Source: Thamnaconus septentrionalis | Taxonomy: Eukaryota > Chordata > Actinopteri > Tetraodontiformes > Monacanthidae | Assembly (NCBI GenBank): GCA_009823395.1 | Contig: CM020502.1 | Location: 27,756,444 to 27,820,443 of the forward strand | Length of the DNA stretch: 64,000 nt | Reading direction: 5' to 3' | Shown: one piece after another, positions 20,929 through 31,480 of the stretch | Layout of the letters: each line of letters starts with the position of its first letter | How positions within the stretch are numbered: position 1 is the first letter of the stretch | Position numbers and translations under genes: made by a program | The notes under the pieces: model-generated | What the model was told of the DNA's origin: nothing | The model's database searches: none | The model's input: the letters and a program-made list of their open reading frames with translations, nothing else

Positions 20929-21129
20929 ACAGGAGAACTTTCCCTCTGATTGGTCGCCTTCCATTCGTCAGTCTTGGAGCTGTTGCTGCGGCGGTTGAGT
21001 TTGCAACTATTGCGTCTTTCGAGGAGGATGGTGTTGTTTTATTTTTACCGAATTCAACTCGCGACTAGCAGTGGGTGCTAACGAGACAAACCCCCTCCGG
21101 CTCCCCCAACCAAAAAAACCCAAACGTCA

Positions 21130-21400
21130 CTGCCGCTGACGCCCTGAAATAAAATTTGATTTTAGCGCGCAGCTCGACTCCATCATCACACCGCCGCCGA
21201 CTCGTCTGATTAATATTTAATATTCCCCCGACGTCGCTCAAAACCTCTCGTTCCGCCGCCTTGATCGTCGTTTATTGTTTCGCGGGCCTCCTTCCATCGA
21301 CGAGCGGGGAACAATTTGCCATATGGGCCCATTAATCAGTGGCCAAGTGACGCGAGGCAGGTGGCGCTTGAGTCTCACGGCTGCCGACTCGCTTTCGTTT
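21130..21400. promoter_or_regulatory. Candidate conserved noncoding block
   Basis: Unique sequence with GATTAATATTTAATATT, an E-box CATATG at 21320-21325, and CCCATTAATCAGTGGCC around 21331-21338. AT cores stand out in GC-rich, CpG-containing context. There is no repeat homology and no coding frame. This is one of the most enhancer-like stretches in the window. Conservation is inferred. Confidence 0.35.
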
Positions 21401-21539
21401 TTGGAGGCTTTTTTGTTTTTCTTCGCCGCTGCTGGGTAAATAAACAGATTTTTCAGTTCGTTTTTCTTTTCATTTTTGCAAACTAATCAATAAACTGCAT
21501 AGACGACGTGCGATCCGGCGTTGGCCGCGCCCACTAACC

Positions 21540-21690
21540 GCGACCACATGTCAGCCACGAGACGGTTCAGATGAATTGACTGTTGGCACTGCAGGCGCAG
21601 GAAGCAGATTAGAGGCGTCATAAATAAATCGTTAAACACATATTCAAATAAATTAGCTCTCGTTTTAATCAACGGCAACTCATTAACTAA
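21540..21690. promoter_or_regulatory. Candidate conserved noncoding block
   Basis: Unique AT-core cluster: GATGAATTGACTGTTGGCAC, GCAGATTAGAGG, CATAAATAAATCG, ATTCAAATAAATTAGC and TTTTAATCAACGG. It suggests homeodomain, Hox/Cdx and POU-like sites. Function inferred. Confidence 0.33.
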
Positions 21691-21724
21691 CTGTGTACGA
21701 AAGATCTCGTGTTACCCCCCCCCG

Positions 21725-21815
21725 CCTTTAATGAATGAATTCCACGTTTATTTAAGTAATTATCCCTCACTTCCGGGCCCTCCAGAGGTGAACCAAGTAA
21801 TTACACCTTTTTACA
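21725..21815. promoter_or_regulatory. Candidate regulatory block with two AAGTAATTA sites
   Basis: AAGTAATTA occurs twice about 45 bp apart, near 21755 and 21797, with TTTAATGAATGAATTCC before them and GGGCCC between. Paired homeodomain-like cores in unique sequence. Confidence 0.28.
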
Positions 21816-22060
21816 CAAACACGATATTTTACGCCGGAATGTTGCTTGAATCTTTTTTTTTTTTTAGAAATAAAACCCTTTGATCTCGTACTCGTCCATA
21901 CGGACGAGCTCGGAAGAGGCGAGGAGGAGGAGGGAGAGGGGAGGAAGTAAGAATGGCCAGAGGCAGAAGGAGGCGGGACTTGATGTATCAACCGACCGAC
22001 CGACCAATCGCTGCGTCTCTTGAGAGCTGGGGGTTGTAACAGAGGCAGAGGCATTTGAAA

Positions 22061-22086
22061 GTGTGTGTGTGTGTGTGTGTGTGTGT
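22061..22086. repeat. (GT)n microsatellite
   Basis: A pure GT run of 26 bp. Confidence 0.96.
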
Positions 22087-22780
22087 TTTGCATGTTGATT
22101 CATGTTGCTTTCTCATGTGTGATTCTTCCTCCTCCCTCTCTTGCGTGGGCGAGCGAGCGAACGGAGAGTCGGCTCCGCTACGTCTTCCCTCCGTGTCATC
22201 ATCGGATCGGGCCGACGCTTTTCCAACTCTGACTGGCGGCGAGGAGGAAAGGGGGCGGAGCCAGCAGCGCCGTTACCACCCCTCCTTCCCCTCCTCCTCC
22301 ACCTCCTCCTCCTCTCCAAGGGGTCAAAGGTGAGGCGGTGCACCAGTCACACCCCCTCAGGCCGATTCCGACAAAGAACATGTTGTTGTGTTTTTTTTTT
22401 TTTTTTTACAGGAAGGAGTCAGAGGCGGCGAGAAATTTTACAGAATAAGAGCGTGTAGCAGCGGTGGCGGCTGAGCTGCGTGGGCGAATTCCGCTGTCAG
22501 GTGAAAACCGACTCGGCGTCGGGATCAGAATAAAAACTTCTCCAACAGCCAAAAGTTGCACTTTCTCACTGGAGGGTCAGAGACACGAGGCTCCACGAGC
22601 ACTTTATCTTCTTCTTCTCTGCTGACTTTTCAAACTTTGGCGTCGCCGCTGCTGCCGCTGGGAGCCGCAGCCAGTCGCCGCATCAGGGCGTCGCTTCGCC
22701 TTCAGCGAGTGCGGCTGAGGTCGGGAAAAAAGAGGGAAAAAAAAAAAACACCCGCAGGTGCAGCAGCTCCTCAGTCTTTG

Positions 22781-22990
22781 TGTGAGAATGCGGAGCTGCT
22801 GCACAGCTCGGCCTGCCGAAGCGCCCCCCGGAGGAATCGGAAAGGGATGAAAAAAACCAAAAAGTCCGGCGTGTTCTCCTCCGATAGAAAAAACAAGTCG
22901 ATGAGAACGTCGTCTGGGAAATTTCAAAGCATCCGACCTCGGCGAACCGACAGATCTGAAGATTAACAGCAATAAAAAACACCGGCGGAG
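22781..22990 (+). repeat. About 200-bp direct duplication, copy 2
   Basis: The partner of 20442-20640, 2.3 kb downstream in the same orientation. It carries an extra segment near AAGTCGATGAGAACGTC but keeps the ends, including CGACAGATCTGAAGATTAAC and the CGGCGGAG flank. Identity by eye is high between indels, so it is younger than most repeats here. Confidence 0.75.
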
Positions 22991-23104
22991 TGATTTAAAA
23001 AAATCAATCTCTTGTGTTATTTACATGAAATTCCTGCCGTTCAGCTCAGCTGCTCGTCTTCCTGTTTTCCAGGAGCTTTCAAGGCGGAGATAGCGCCATG
23101 TAAC

Positions 23105-23106
<2 letters not shown>

Positions 23107-23143
<37 letters not shown>
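23107..23143. repeat. (GT)n microsatellite
   Basis: A 37-bp GT run, inverted relative to the two CA arrays that follow within 200 bp. Confidence 0.96.
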
Positions 23144-23145
<2 letters not shown>

Positions 23146-23208
23146 TCCTGAGACATGTGATCTCACGGAGAAAGTGTTCAGTCACGCAACCTTCTGCTTG
23201 TTTCCCAC

Positions 23209-23211
<3 letters not shown>

Positions 23212-23242
<31 letters not shown>
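23212..23242. repeat. (CA)n microsatellite
   Basis: A CA run ending CACAGTGG, an ending shared with the next array. Confidence 0.96.
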
Positions 23243-23244
<2 letters not shown>

Positions 23245-23308
23245 GGACTGAAGGCACCATTGTCCGGTGGTGGAACATGCACGATTTTCTTGGGAGATCT
23301 TCTTCTCC

Positions 23309-23333
23309 ACACACACACACACACACACACACA
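23309..23333. repeat. (CA)n microsatellite
   Basis: A CA run again ending ACAGTGG, 70 bp after the previous one. Confidence 0.96.
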
Positions 23334-23472
23334 GTGGTCACTCTGGCTCCGCCCATCAGTCAGTGTGATTCATGGAAGCCGCTGAGATCAGGGGTCAAAG
23401 GCCTGTGTCGTTGTGTCTGTACTGTTGAAGGAGCCATTTGATTGGACGCCGCCGCAGAACAAAAGGTTTCAT

Positions 23473-23532
23473 GAAGAAGAAGAAGAAGAAGAAGAAGAAG
23501 AAGAAGAAGAAGAAGAAGAAGAAGAAGAAGAG
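23473..23532 (+). repeat. (GAA)20 trinucleotide array
   Basis: Twenty near-perfect GAA units. It lies in a plus frame as poly-Glu, which is an artefact. Uninterrupted GAA of this kind can form triplexes. Confidence 0.96.
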
Positions 23533-23775
23533 GTCCCTGTGAGGGCCGACAAAGGCCGGTTTCATAGCGTCGAGGGTCAAACAGCCGTTTTATTCATGGA
23601 TCCCAGTGCCCCTCAGTGGGCGGGGGGGTTATCAGCCCCGGGGAGCCTTCAGCGGCGAGGAGGAGGTGTGGGAGAGGGGGTGTAAAGGGAGGGAGAGGGA
23701 AGGGGGTGGGGCCTCAGGGGGCTGCTGGCTCATACATTTTGATTTGTCGGCCCGGGATGGAACGCTCGCCTTCGA

Positions 23776-23836
23776 CCCGTCAGCGACACGTCAGCGACAC
23801 GTCAGCGACACGTCAGCGACACGTCAGCGACACGCA
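23776..23836. repeat. 11-bp CACGTCAGCGA tandem array
   Basis: Four exact CACGTCA cores start at 23787, 23798, 23809 and 23820, with partial units on both sides. On the minus strand each reads TGACGTG, the core recognised by CREB/ATF6-type bZIP factors. The 11-bp period is close to one helical turn. Binding is inference. Confidence 0.9.
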
Positions 23837-24444
23837 CGCCCGCTGCGACAGCACGAACTCCGATCTGATTGGCCGAGCAGGCGCCACATCTTAAATCTGC
23901 AAAAACAAATAAATAATAAATAAATAAATAAAAACACATAACAATGCTGAGTTGTCATACAGGAAAAACACACTTTGATCTTGGTTACAGCCAGCGCCCA
24001 AAGCGGCGTTTTGGAGGCTCATTAGCGATGCCACGGAGGTCTGGGTCAAAGGTCGTGGGTCAGAGATGATGGTGAACGACGACGCGATGACGGCGGAAAC
24101 GTTGTTTCTCGGTCGCAGGGAGACGCAACGCATCAGTGTTCAGGGCGACGTGAAGGTGAAGGCCGTCACCGACGTATGAACATTACTGCGTGAGTGAGAA
24201 CAAAAAGAGAAAGGAGCCGTTTGGTCATGTGACCTCGACCAAAGCGTTGGAAAAAAAAACACCCGACGTGAGCCGTCAGCGGCTGTACGACATTCTTGCG
24301 TTTAAACGCACATGACTTCAGAAAAAAACGTGTGCGCGACACCGCCCCCCCAAAAAACATTTGAAAACATGTGCGTCCTGTTTGCCGCCCGTTTCCCCGT
24401 CAGACGACATCGCCGCTGCAAAACCTGCCGTCACTGAGACGACT

Positions 24445-24530
24445 CGCACAACTAAAAGAGGATTAGCGGCCGCCAGGCCCAGATGCCACCTGCAACCGTA
24501 ATTAAACATCCGCGCAGCGCGGCGGCGGTG
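24445..24530. promoter_or_regulatory. Candidate conserved noncoding block
   Basis: Unique sequence with AGGATTAGCGG, a NotI-type GCGGCCGC, CAGATGCCACC and CCGTAATTAAACATCC. Motif density only. Confidence 0.25.
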
Positions 24531-24958
24531 TGGCGTTTAGCCACAACCGCCCTGTGGGGGGCGTGTCGTGGAAGTGGAGTTCAGGAGGAGGTGGTCAGAG
24601 CTGCAGTAGCACAGACAGGCCACTAGGTGAAAGATTTTTAATCAAGGCCGGTTGTTTTGTGCACATTTCAGGATGTTTTAATATTAAAAAGGAAAAAACA
24701 AAATGGGTCCTGGTTGGAGCGACCTGATATCAGTTTGTGTAAAAATTAATTGGATATAAAAAAAAACAAAAACAAATTAAGCGAATGACTGACAAGAAAT
24801 GAAAAATATTTTGCCCAATAGACAGCGGCGACAACGGTGACAGCGGCGGCGAGTCAGCCGACCTTTGAGGACTGAAAAGAAGAAAGATTTTTTAGGCGGG
24901 AGGGGGGGGGGGTTGTTTTTTTTGTTTTTCCGGCTGAGATATTTTCTGCATCCAGCTG

Positions 24959-24991
<33 letters not shown>

Positions 24992-25005
24992 GCCATCATC
25001 ATCAT
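24959..25005. repeat. (CAT)n microsatellite
   Basis: About fifteen CAT triplets with one CGC interruption. A frame through it gives poly-His, an artefact. Confidence 0.95.
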
Positions 25006-25127
25006 TGTGGTCGTCGCTCCGTCCCAACGCCAATCAGCCGAGCGGCTCCTGGGACGGTGGCGAGTCCAGGCGGCGTGACATTAAGCAGGTGACGGTCTAA
25101 TGGAGGCGACCTTTCATCTCAACATCA

Positions 25128-25130
<3 letters not shown>

Positions 25131-25187
<57 letters not shown>
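25131..25187. repeat. Compound (GT)n-(GA)n microsatellite
   Basis: Sixteen GT units switch to about eleven GA units. Confidence 0.96.
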
Positions 25188-25337
25188 CAGCGAGGTGTGT
25201 TGATGATCTCGTGCACAAAGGTCAATGCAGAGACGTGCCATCACGACCCCTGCGACCTTCAGGCCAATAGCTGGTGGCTAAATACTACCAGTATGTGTTT
25301 CTGTGAATAATATAATTTTTTAACATTTATTTATTAC

Positions 25338-25392
25338 GTATATATATACATACAGTATGTATGTATAGATAGATAGATAATAGATAGATAGA
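25338..25392. repeat. TA / GTAT / GATA compound repeat
   Basis: TATATATACATACAGTATGT leads into GATAGATA units. Confidence 0.9.
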
Positions 25393-26367
25393 CATTTCGT
25401 TACGTCTCTGCAAGATTCCTGCAGACTGTGACTCTTTAGCTCCAGCGACAAAGCTAAAGGTCAGGCTGAATCTTTGCAGATAAATTAGATCACAGAAAGT
25501 CAAAATCCAGCGACAGGAGATGAGCTGCGCCGCGGTCAAATCAAATGAGGCTCTTAAAAAAAGTTTCTCCACCCAGACGGAGAGAGAGAGAGAGAGGCGG
25601 CGGCAGTGGAGGTGGTCGCGGCGGCACTCGTCTTCAGCCTGTCAGTCAGACGAGGAGAAGAAAAAAAAAACACACAACCAAAATCAAATCCTGTCAGCGG
25701 CACGTCTCCGTCTGGGAGCTGAGCAGCTAAACAGATGCTGTCGGAGTGCCTCATTGGTCCATCAAGGCCTCCCTAAGCCGTCCAATCAGGATGCAACGTT
25801 GGAGGTTCGCTGACTGCACAACTTTTATTTTTGTGGTTTATCTTCAGGTCGCAGAGTCAAATTGTCTTTTTTGCCGTGTAACGTGCGGGGCCAATCAGAT
25901 CGCGTCTCTACTGGCAGGCTTCCCATTGGTCGAGGGGCCGTGGGGGTGGGCGGAGTTTAATCTAAGCCAATCAGCAGCAGCGAGAAGCTTTCTGTGTTTC
26001 CAGCTTTTCGTCCTTCTGCGGTGATCAGAGGCATCCATGTTGACAAACTAACGGTAGCTTCCTGTTTCCTGTGGAAGCTCCTCCTCCTCCACCTCCTCCT
26101 CCATCCCCGATGGATCAGCAACTGCGTCGCTAAACTGTTTCCACGCGGATCCAATGAGTGGCCGCGTTCACAACATCTCGCCTATATTTTGTTTTGGTTT
26201 GTTTCGCTTCTTCCTTCGGCGACATTTCAACTCAAAGCATTGTGGGTAAAGCAACACCTGGAGGGGCCGAGGACACGAGATCAACTTGATTTAGCAGCTG
26301 GGTGGTGATAAAAAAAAAAAAAAAAAACCCTAGAAAAAAGATTCTCCACACACACAGGACGAAAAGA

Positions 26368-26408
26368 CGAAGAAGAAGAAGAAGAAGAAGAAGAAGAAGA
26401 AGAAGAAA
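26368..26408 (+). repeat. (GAA)13 array
   Basis: Near-perfect GAA. Second GAA array on the same strand as 23473-23532. Confidence 0.95.
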
Positions 26409-26469
26409 TTCTCATCTTTCATTCCTTGATTCCATTTTGTGGAGGAGCCTCAGATCGATGTCGTTATGT

Positions 26470-26472
<3 letters not shown>

Positions 26473-26502
<30 letters not shown>
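26473..26502. repeat. (GA)n microsatellite
   Basis: A pure GA run of 30 bp. Confidence 0.96.
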
Positions 26503-26506
<4 letters not shown>

Positions 26507-26540
26507 CAGACGAGGCGTGGCGGGCGCACGAGATTACAGC

Positions 26541-26604
26541 TTACACACACGCGCACGCATACACACACACACACACACACCTGCACACACACATACACAC
26601 ACAC
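26541..26604. repeat. Interrupted CA array
   Basis: CA repeats with GCGCACGCAT and ACAT interruptions. Confidence 0.92.
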
Positions 26605-26736
26605 CAGCCGCTCCAATCTATTCCAATTGGACATGGCTACTGAGCTCTCACACACTCCTCTCAGAGCCGTAAACACGGCGGAGGAATGCATTCAGATGCC
26701 TCACAAACACACCTTCAGCGGGACAGTTATATTAAA

Positions 26737-26759
26737 ACACACACACACACACACACACA
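26737..26759. repeat. (CA)n microsatellite
   Basis: A pure CA run, followed 120 bp later by a GT array. Confidence 0.96.
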
Positions 26760-26876
26760 GCAGATGTTGACGGCTGTCAGGACTAATGAAAACAGCAGCA
26801 ACAGTCGGTTTGAGCGGCGGCATTCCTTATGTTCTCCGCAAACGGAAAACTGTCCCGTCAGCTTGGCTGGCGGAGG

Positions 26877-26878
<2 letters not shown>

Positions 26879-26919
<41 letters not shown>
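26879..26919. repeat. (GT)n microsatellite
   Basis: A pure 41-bp GT run, inverted to the CA runs upstream. Confidence 0.96.
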
Positions 26920-26921
<2 letters not shown>

Positions 26922-27070
26922 CGGGGCAGCTGGGAGGGAAGTGGGGGCGGAGCAACGACAGCCTGAGCGACGCTTGCCGCCTCACAAATGAGGCTTAGAC
27001 TTGTTTTTTTTTTGGTCTTTTTTTTTTGGCCCTGAGCTGATTTAAGGCGACACTCATCTCTGCTGAGTAG

Positions 27071-27100
27071 TTCTTCTTCGTCTTCTTCTTCTTCTTCTTC
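27071..27100. repeat. (TTC)n microsatellite
   Basis: Ten TTC triplets with one TCG change. Confidence 0.92.
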
Positions 27101-27291
27101 CCATCACGTCACAAGGCGCCCGCCGCTCGCTCTGTTTTGCCGCCGTCGCCAGGCGCCGCCGGCTCTGATTCAGCAGGATTGACGGTTGAAACGAAGGAAG
27201 AAGAATCGGGTCGTCGACATGCAAAGTTTTTTTTTTTTTTTGTCTCTCCTTTTCTCTTCTCTCTCGGCCTCTGATGACTTTTAGAGAGACG

Positions 27292-27294
<3 letters not shown>

Positions 27295-27334
<40 letters not shown>
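27295..27334. repeat. (GA)n microsatellite
   Basis: A pure GA run of about 40 bp. Confidence 0.96.
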
Positions 27335-27336
<2 letters not shown>

Positions 27337-27470
27337 CTCCGGGGATTGAAATGTTAGACGTCGCCATCTGCAGGCGAACCTGCTGAGAGTGAGACAAACT
27401 GGAGCTGGAACTCAATCAGAGTGGCAGGATCACAGAGATCATTATTCAAATACCATCAAACACCATCGGA

Positions 27471-27877
27471 GGTGGGGCCTGCTGGTATTAGGGCGCGGGA
27501 TCTACTGCTGGTGTTAGGGGGCCGGACCTACTGCTGCTGGTATTAGGGGGTGGGACCTACTGCTAGTATTAGGGGGCGGGACCTGTTGCTGGTATTAGGG
27601 GGCGGGAAGTGCTGCTGGGATCAGGGGGCGGGACCTGCTGCTGGTATTAGGGGGCCGGACCTCCTGCTGGTATTAGGGGGTGGGACCTACTGATGGTGTT
27701 AGGGGGCGGGACCTGTTGCTGGTATTAGGGGACGGGGGGTGCTGCTGGTATTAGGGGGCGGGATCTGCTGCTGGTATTAGGGGACGGGGAGTGCTGCTGG
27801 TATTAGGGGGCGGGATCTGCTGCTGGTATTAGGGGGGGGAATGCTGCTGGTATTAGGGGGCGGGACCTGCTGGTGTT
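27471..27877 (+). repeat. TTAGGGGG-containing minisatellite, about 15 units
   Basis: Tandem units of about 27-30 bp with consensus GGTATTAGGGGGCGGGACC followed by TGCTGCT. Near the 3' half a two-unit (about 55-58 bp) block alternating GACGGGG and GGCGGGAT repeats twice, a higher-order pattern that implies recent dimer amplification. The TTAGGGGG core resembles telomeric TTAGGG, but the period is far longer than six. It has no coding meaning. Confidence 0.95.
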
Positions 27878-28409
27878 ATACTGGTCTGGCATCACAAGCT
27901 CTCCGTGGAAAACCAGCCGGTAAACAGACTGAACTGAACCCTGGTGAGGTTCCACTGGATCACACACACACACTAGCTGAGGACGACACATACACTCACA
28001 CACACACTAGCTGGAGACGACACATACACTCACAGACACACACGCATGCCGACGGAGAGTGATGATTACGGCGGCCGTCAGGCAGCATCAGCGGCGGCTG
28101 GGCGGCTGGTGACAAGCACGAAATCGACCTCCTCCTCCTCCCAGAGATGATGGCCGGCTAACACACACACACCCACACACACCGGTCGGGAAACACATCT
28201 CTAAAGGGCCTCTTATGAGAAGAATTGGTGCAAGAAATGGGCCCTTTTGTGAAGTCAGAAAGGGCCTCGCTTGACACCTCCCTCCAAGTTTACTTTAGTT
28301 TAGTTTAGTTTAGCCGTTGGCGCTGCCCTCTCTGAAAAACCAGAGAATTATTTTTTTAGCAGGAGGCTGCAAACATGGGGCTAAATATGTGGAAGCGAGG
28401 TAGAAAAGG

Positions 28410-28422
28410 CCAACAGGTGGCG
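28410..28422 (+). promoter_or_regulatory. CTCF-like motif, one mismatch
   Basis: CCAACAGGTGGCG matches CCASYAGRKGGCR except A at the S position. Confidence 0.3.
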
Positions 28423-29024
28423 CTTTAAGATCGATTCCCTTGTAAAATTACCAAAAAAGGAAAAAAAACCTGCTTCAAATTCTCCTTGTGTGTTTTTTTT
28501 CCTGGAGAGACTCGACTTCCAGCTCGACTTTCTTTGTCTTCCCTCCTCGTCCTGGTTTCTCAGCCTGGAAAAACTGATGACGACACACTTTTATTTGATG
28601 TTTTTTCTCGCACAGAGCCTTTTGTCGCCGGTGCTGCATTGAAGGGGGGGGGGGGGAAACTGCTGCGACAATCTCTGTACGGCGCTGCCGTCGTAAACAA
28701 GTCGTCCTCGGCAGACAGAGCTCACTGCTGGGTTTTTTTTTTGTTTTTTTTGTCTGACTTCATTATTTTTTTTCTCTCTTTCTGTCTCTCTCGCTCATAA
28801 TTAAATCTGTTTGCATCTCTGTCTGACACTAATCCGCTCTGCAGACTATGCAGGAATTTGGGAGGGGGGGGGGGAAAAAAATTAAAGCTAAAATTTCAGG
28901 GTATGTTTTATTTTTTTATTTTATTTATTTTTGCATTTTTGCATTTTGCAGGGTTTATTTGTTTGACCTGGGTTGAGGTTGCGTCAGCAGACGGCAGGAT
29001 GGACATCACAGTGTGAGGAAGGTG

Positions 29025-29110
29025 TGAACTGTGTCTGAACCGCAGATAAGAGCCGAGAAATTAATCCTCCTGATGACGCTTCGGCCTCGTTTATCTGCCA
29101 CCTAGAGGCT
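29025..29110. promoter_or_regulatory. Candidate conserved noncoding block
   Basis: It includes GCAGATAAGAGCC and TTTATCTGCC, inverted GATA-type sites about 50 bp apart, with AAATTAATCCTCC between them. Unique sequence, function inferred. Confidence 0.28.
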
Positions 29111-29169
29111 CCGGTGGGAGCCAATGGGAGCGCAGAAAATAGATTCAGGCTCCTCCCACGTCTAGATGC

Positions 29170-29227
29170 CACACACACACACACACACACACACGCAAGC
29201 AGACACACACACACACACACACACACA
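29170..29227. repeat. Interrupted CA array
   Basis: Two CA runs separated by GCAAGCAGA. Confidence 0.95.
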
Positions 29228-29462
29228 GCGACAAACAAGGCAAGTGCAGCGTCATCTTCAACACGGAGGTACGAGCTCCCACAGGAGGTGTTTTCCCCCT
29301 CGTGCCTCCCAAATGACTGGCTTTAGTTTAGCTCCGCCCACCAGCACGGGTGGCCTGCAGCTGTTGCCAACCTGATATCTAATTGGTAAAGGAAGAAAGG
29401 AAATGTTTTCTGTGGGATCTTTTCTCCTGTCTAGGGTTTTCAAGGTTGCAGGAACCAGATGT

Positions 29463-29722
29463 GTTTGATGCTGGTTTTCCTGATTCTGCTGTTTCAATTG
29501 GTTCTTCAGGTTCTAGCAGTTTTACTAGTTCTACTGTTTCTACTGTTGGTTCTATTGATTCTGCTGGTTTGACTGGTTTGACCGCTGATTCTACTGGTTT
29601 TGGTGGTTCTGCTGGTTTTACTAGTTTGACTAGTTCTATTGGTTCAACTGATTTTACTGCTGGTTCTGCTGGTTTGGCTAATTCTGCTGGTCTTACTGAT
29701 TCTACTGGTTCTATATTTTATT
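29463..29722 (+). repeat. Degenerate ACTGGTTCT-type repeat, about 260 bp
   Basis: Built from nine- and twelve-base phrases such as ACTGGTTCT, GCTGGTTTT and ACTAGTTCT. The plus frame is open (29383-29796) and reads as a Ser/Thr/Gly-rich string with repeating S-x-G-S. Low-complexity DNA of this sort keeps one frame open by chance because every unit is a multiple of three. I see no signal peptide and no anchor domain. Confidence 0.85.
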
Positions 29723-29822
29723 GGGTCTGTCCCTTCCGAAGCCAGACGCCTCTTTTTCTCTCCCCTCAGATGACTTGTGGAAATGCTGCGACATGAAAAC
29801 AGAACAGCGGCGACGGCGGGAC

Positions 29823-29871
29823 GAGGAGGAGGAGGAGGAGGAGGAGGTGGTGGGGGAGGAAGTGACTGACG
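29823..29871 (+). repeat. (GGA)n microsatellite
   Basis: About eight pure GGA triplets within a purine-rich stretch. Confidence 0.9.
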
Positions 29872-30187
29872 GCGGTTTCTGGGAACGTTTGCAACAACAA
29901 CAAAAAAACAAAAAAAAAAAAAGAAACTGGCACAAAGAACAAAAAGAACGACTGAAAAAAAAACATCAAAAATTGCAATTGGAAGCCGTCAGCAGCAGCA
30001 GCAGCGTCCCAGTTTTGTGGCTGCGTTGGCTGATTCCCTCCGACGCCACGTTGCATCACAGCAGCGGCGACATCATCAACTCGTGCCGCCCGTCAAACAC
30101 AATCAAAGGTGGCGCTGCTTCAGCTGAGTGGGCGGAGCCGCAGCGTCACAACGCCCACAGAGGAAGCCGTGCAAAGTGACAATAGCG

Positions 30188-30728
30188 ATGTTTACATGCG
30201 TAAAGTTCTCCAATCCGATCTAAACCTTGGCTGATCAGAAAGTCCAAATCCACTGTTTACATGGATCACTAAGTGAAATGATCCGATCATGACGTGCCTG
30301 TACGTGCACCAAGCGTTTCATCAAAATAAAACCCTGCGTTATCTGCACGTCCTTGGCTCGTTCACTCTTTGTGGTGCAGCGTCTGTTAACGTAGTTTTTC
30401 TTGTTTTTAATATGGACATTCATCGTTGATCGTCGAATTCATTTCTTCCCACGACCTGCTGCCGCAAAGGTCGAAACGCGTCACGCTGACGTAGCAAACA
30501 TGCGCAGTGGAGATAACTTTACCCCAAACCAGGAAGACCGGATCCGAATGGGTGTGTACATGGACGCTATTCGGAATAATGATCGGCATAAAGCACTGCT
30601 CTCCTTTGGAATGAAATTTCTTTCCGAATGGACCGAATCGGATAAGAATCTTCCGATTGACGTGTTTACATGAAGCATTTGTAATCTGATTGCGCTTTTA
30701 TTCCGATTATTTGTGTCCATGTAAACAT
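30188..30728. mobile_element. MITE with ATGTTTACATG terminal inverted repeats, 541 bp
   Basis: It starts ATGTTTACATG and ends CATGTAAACAT, a perfect 11-bp inverted pair. Sub-terminal sequence repeats ATCCGAT, TCCGAAT and TTCCGAT phrases in both orientations, and a second GTTTACATG lies 67 bp inside the left end. Similar TTTACATG / ATCCGATTA elements are widespread in fish and amphibian genomes, from memory. A 90-codon frame at 30401-30673 has no recognisable domain. I could not identify the target duplication, so the superfamily is open. Confidence 0.7.
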
Positions 30729-30833
30729 GGCTAATGACGACCACGGTGACATCCAGCGCGACCGCTAACTGGCTGGAACCGGCTCAGTCCAGTTCTCAAT
30801 CCCGGGGGGAGTGTGTGTGGGGTGTGGGGGAGG

Positions 30834-30834
<1 letters not shown>

Positions 30835-30866
<32 letters not shown>
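30835..30866. repeat. (GT)n microsatellite
   Basis: A pure GT run in a G-rich flank. Confidence 0.95.
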
Positions 30867-30868
<2 letters not shown>

Positions 30869-31239
30869 GGGTCCATCCTAGGACAAAACCAGCGTCAAGC
30901 CAGCCTCATTCCGGTGCTTTTTTCATTTTAGCGGTTGCAGCGACGCGGCATCGCTCAAACAGGCGCAGCGGCGAAGACGAGGAGACGCCGACTTCTCAGA
31001 CACACAGAAAGAAGTTTTCCCGGCGAAAGCCGAGCGGATTTGGGAAGTCGTCTCCGACTCAGGATCGGCACCGCCGGATGAGATAAATCCCCGGCAGTTT
31101 GAGGGGGACAAACACTGGCTGGCTGTGTTTGTGGAGGGTCAACAAACCGAATGGGACGCGGCCCGTCAGTCAAAGGCACACAGACACTCTGCAGGGGAGG
31201 CGGAGCTGCTGCTGGGTGCTCACTCTGGTTTGTTGCTCC

Positions 31240-31480
31240 GTCGAAACCAAATTGTTTTTATTTATTTCATAAAATTACTGCAATTTTATTTGTTTGTTCA
31301 TTTTTAAAATGTATTTCCATTTTATTTTTTGATTGACTTTAATTTATTTTATGTCTTTAAATTTTTGATTTCTTTGATTTTTTTTTCAAAATCTTTTTAT
31401 ACTTGACTTGTTTTTCTTTTTTTTGAATAAAAATAAGAAAAATGAGAGAAAAAAAGAAAAATTCCCCAGTAATTCTAGGC
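31240..31480. other. T-rich low-complexity stretch
   Basis: ATTTTATTT-type sequence without a clear period. No gene seen. Confidence 0.7.

Noticed and set aside
27471..27877. Interstitial telomeric array
   Set aside because: TTAGGG occurs once per 27-30 bp, not every six bases; it is a minisatellite.
29383..29796. Possible mucin-like or adhesive protein
   Set aside because: No signal peptide or terminal domain is visible, and the open frame follows from three-based repeat units. Kept only as a repeat with a low-interest note.
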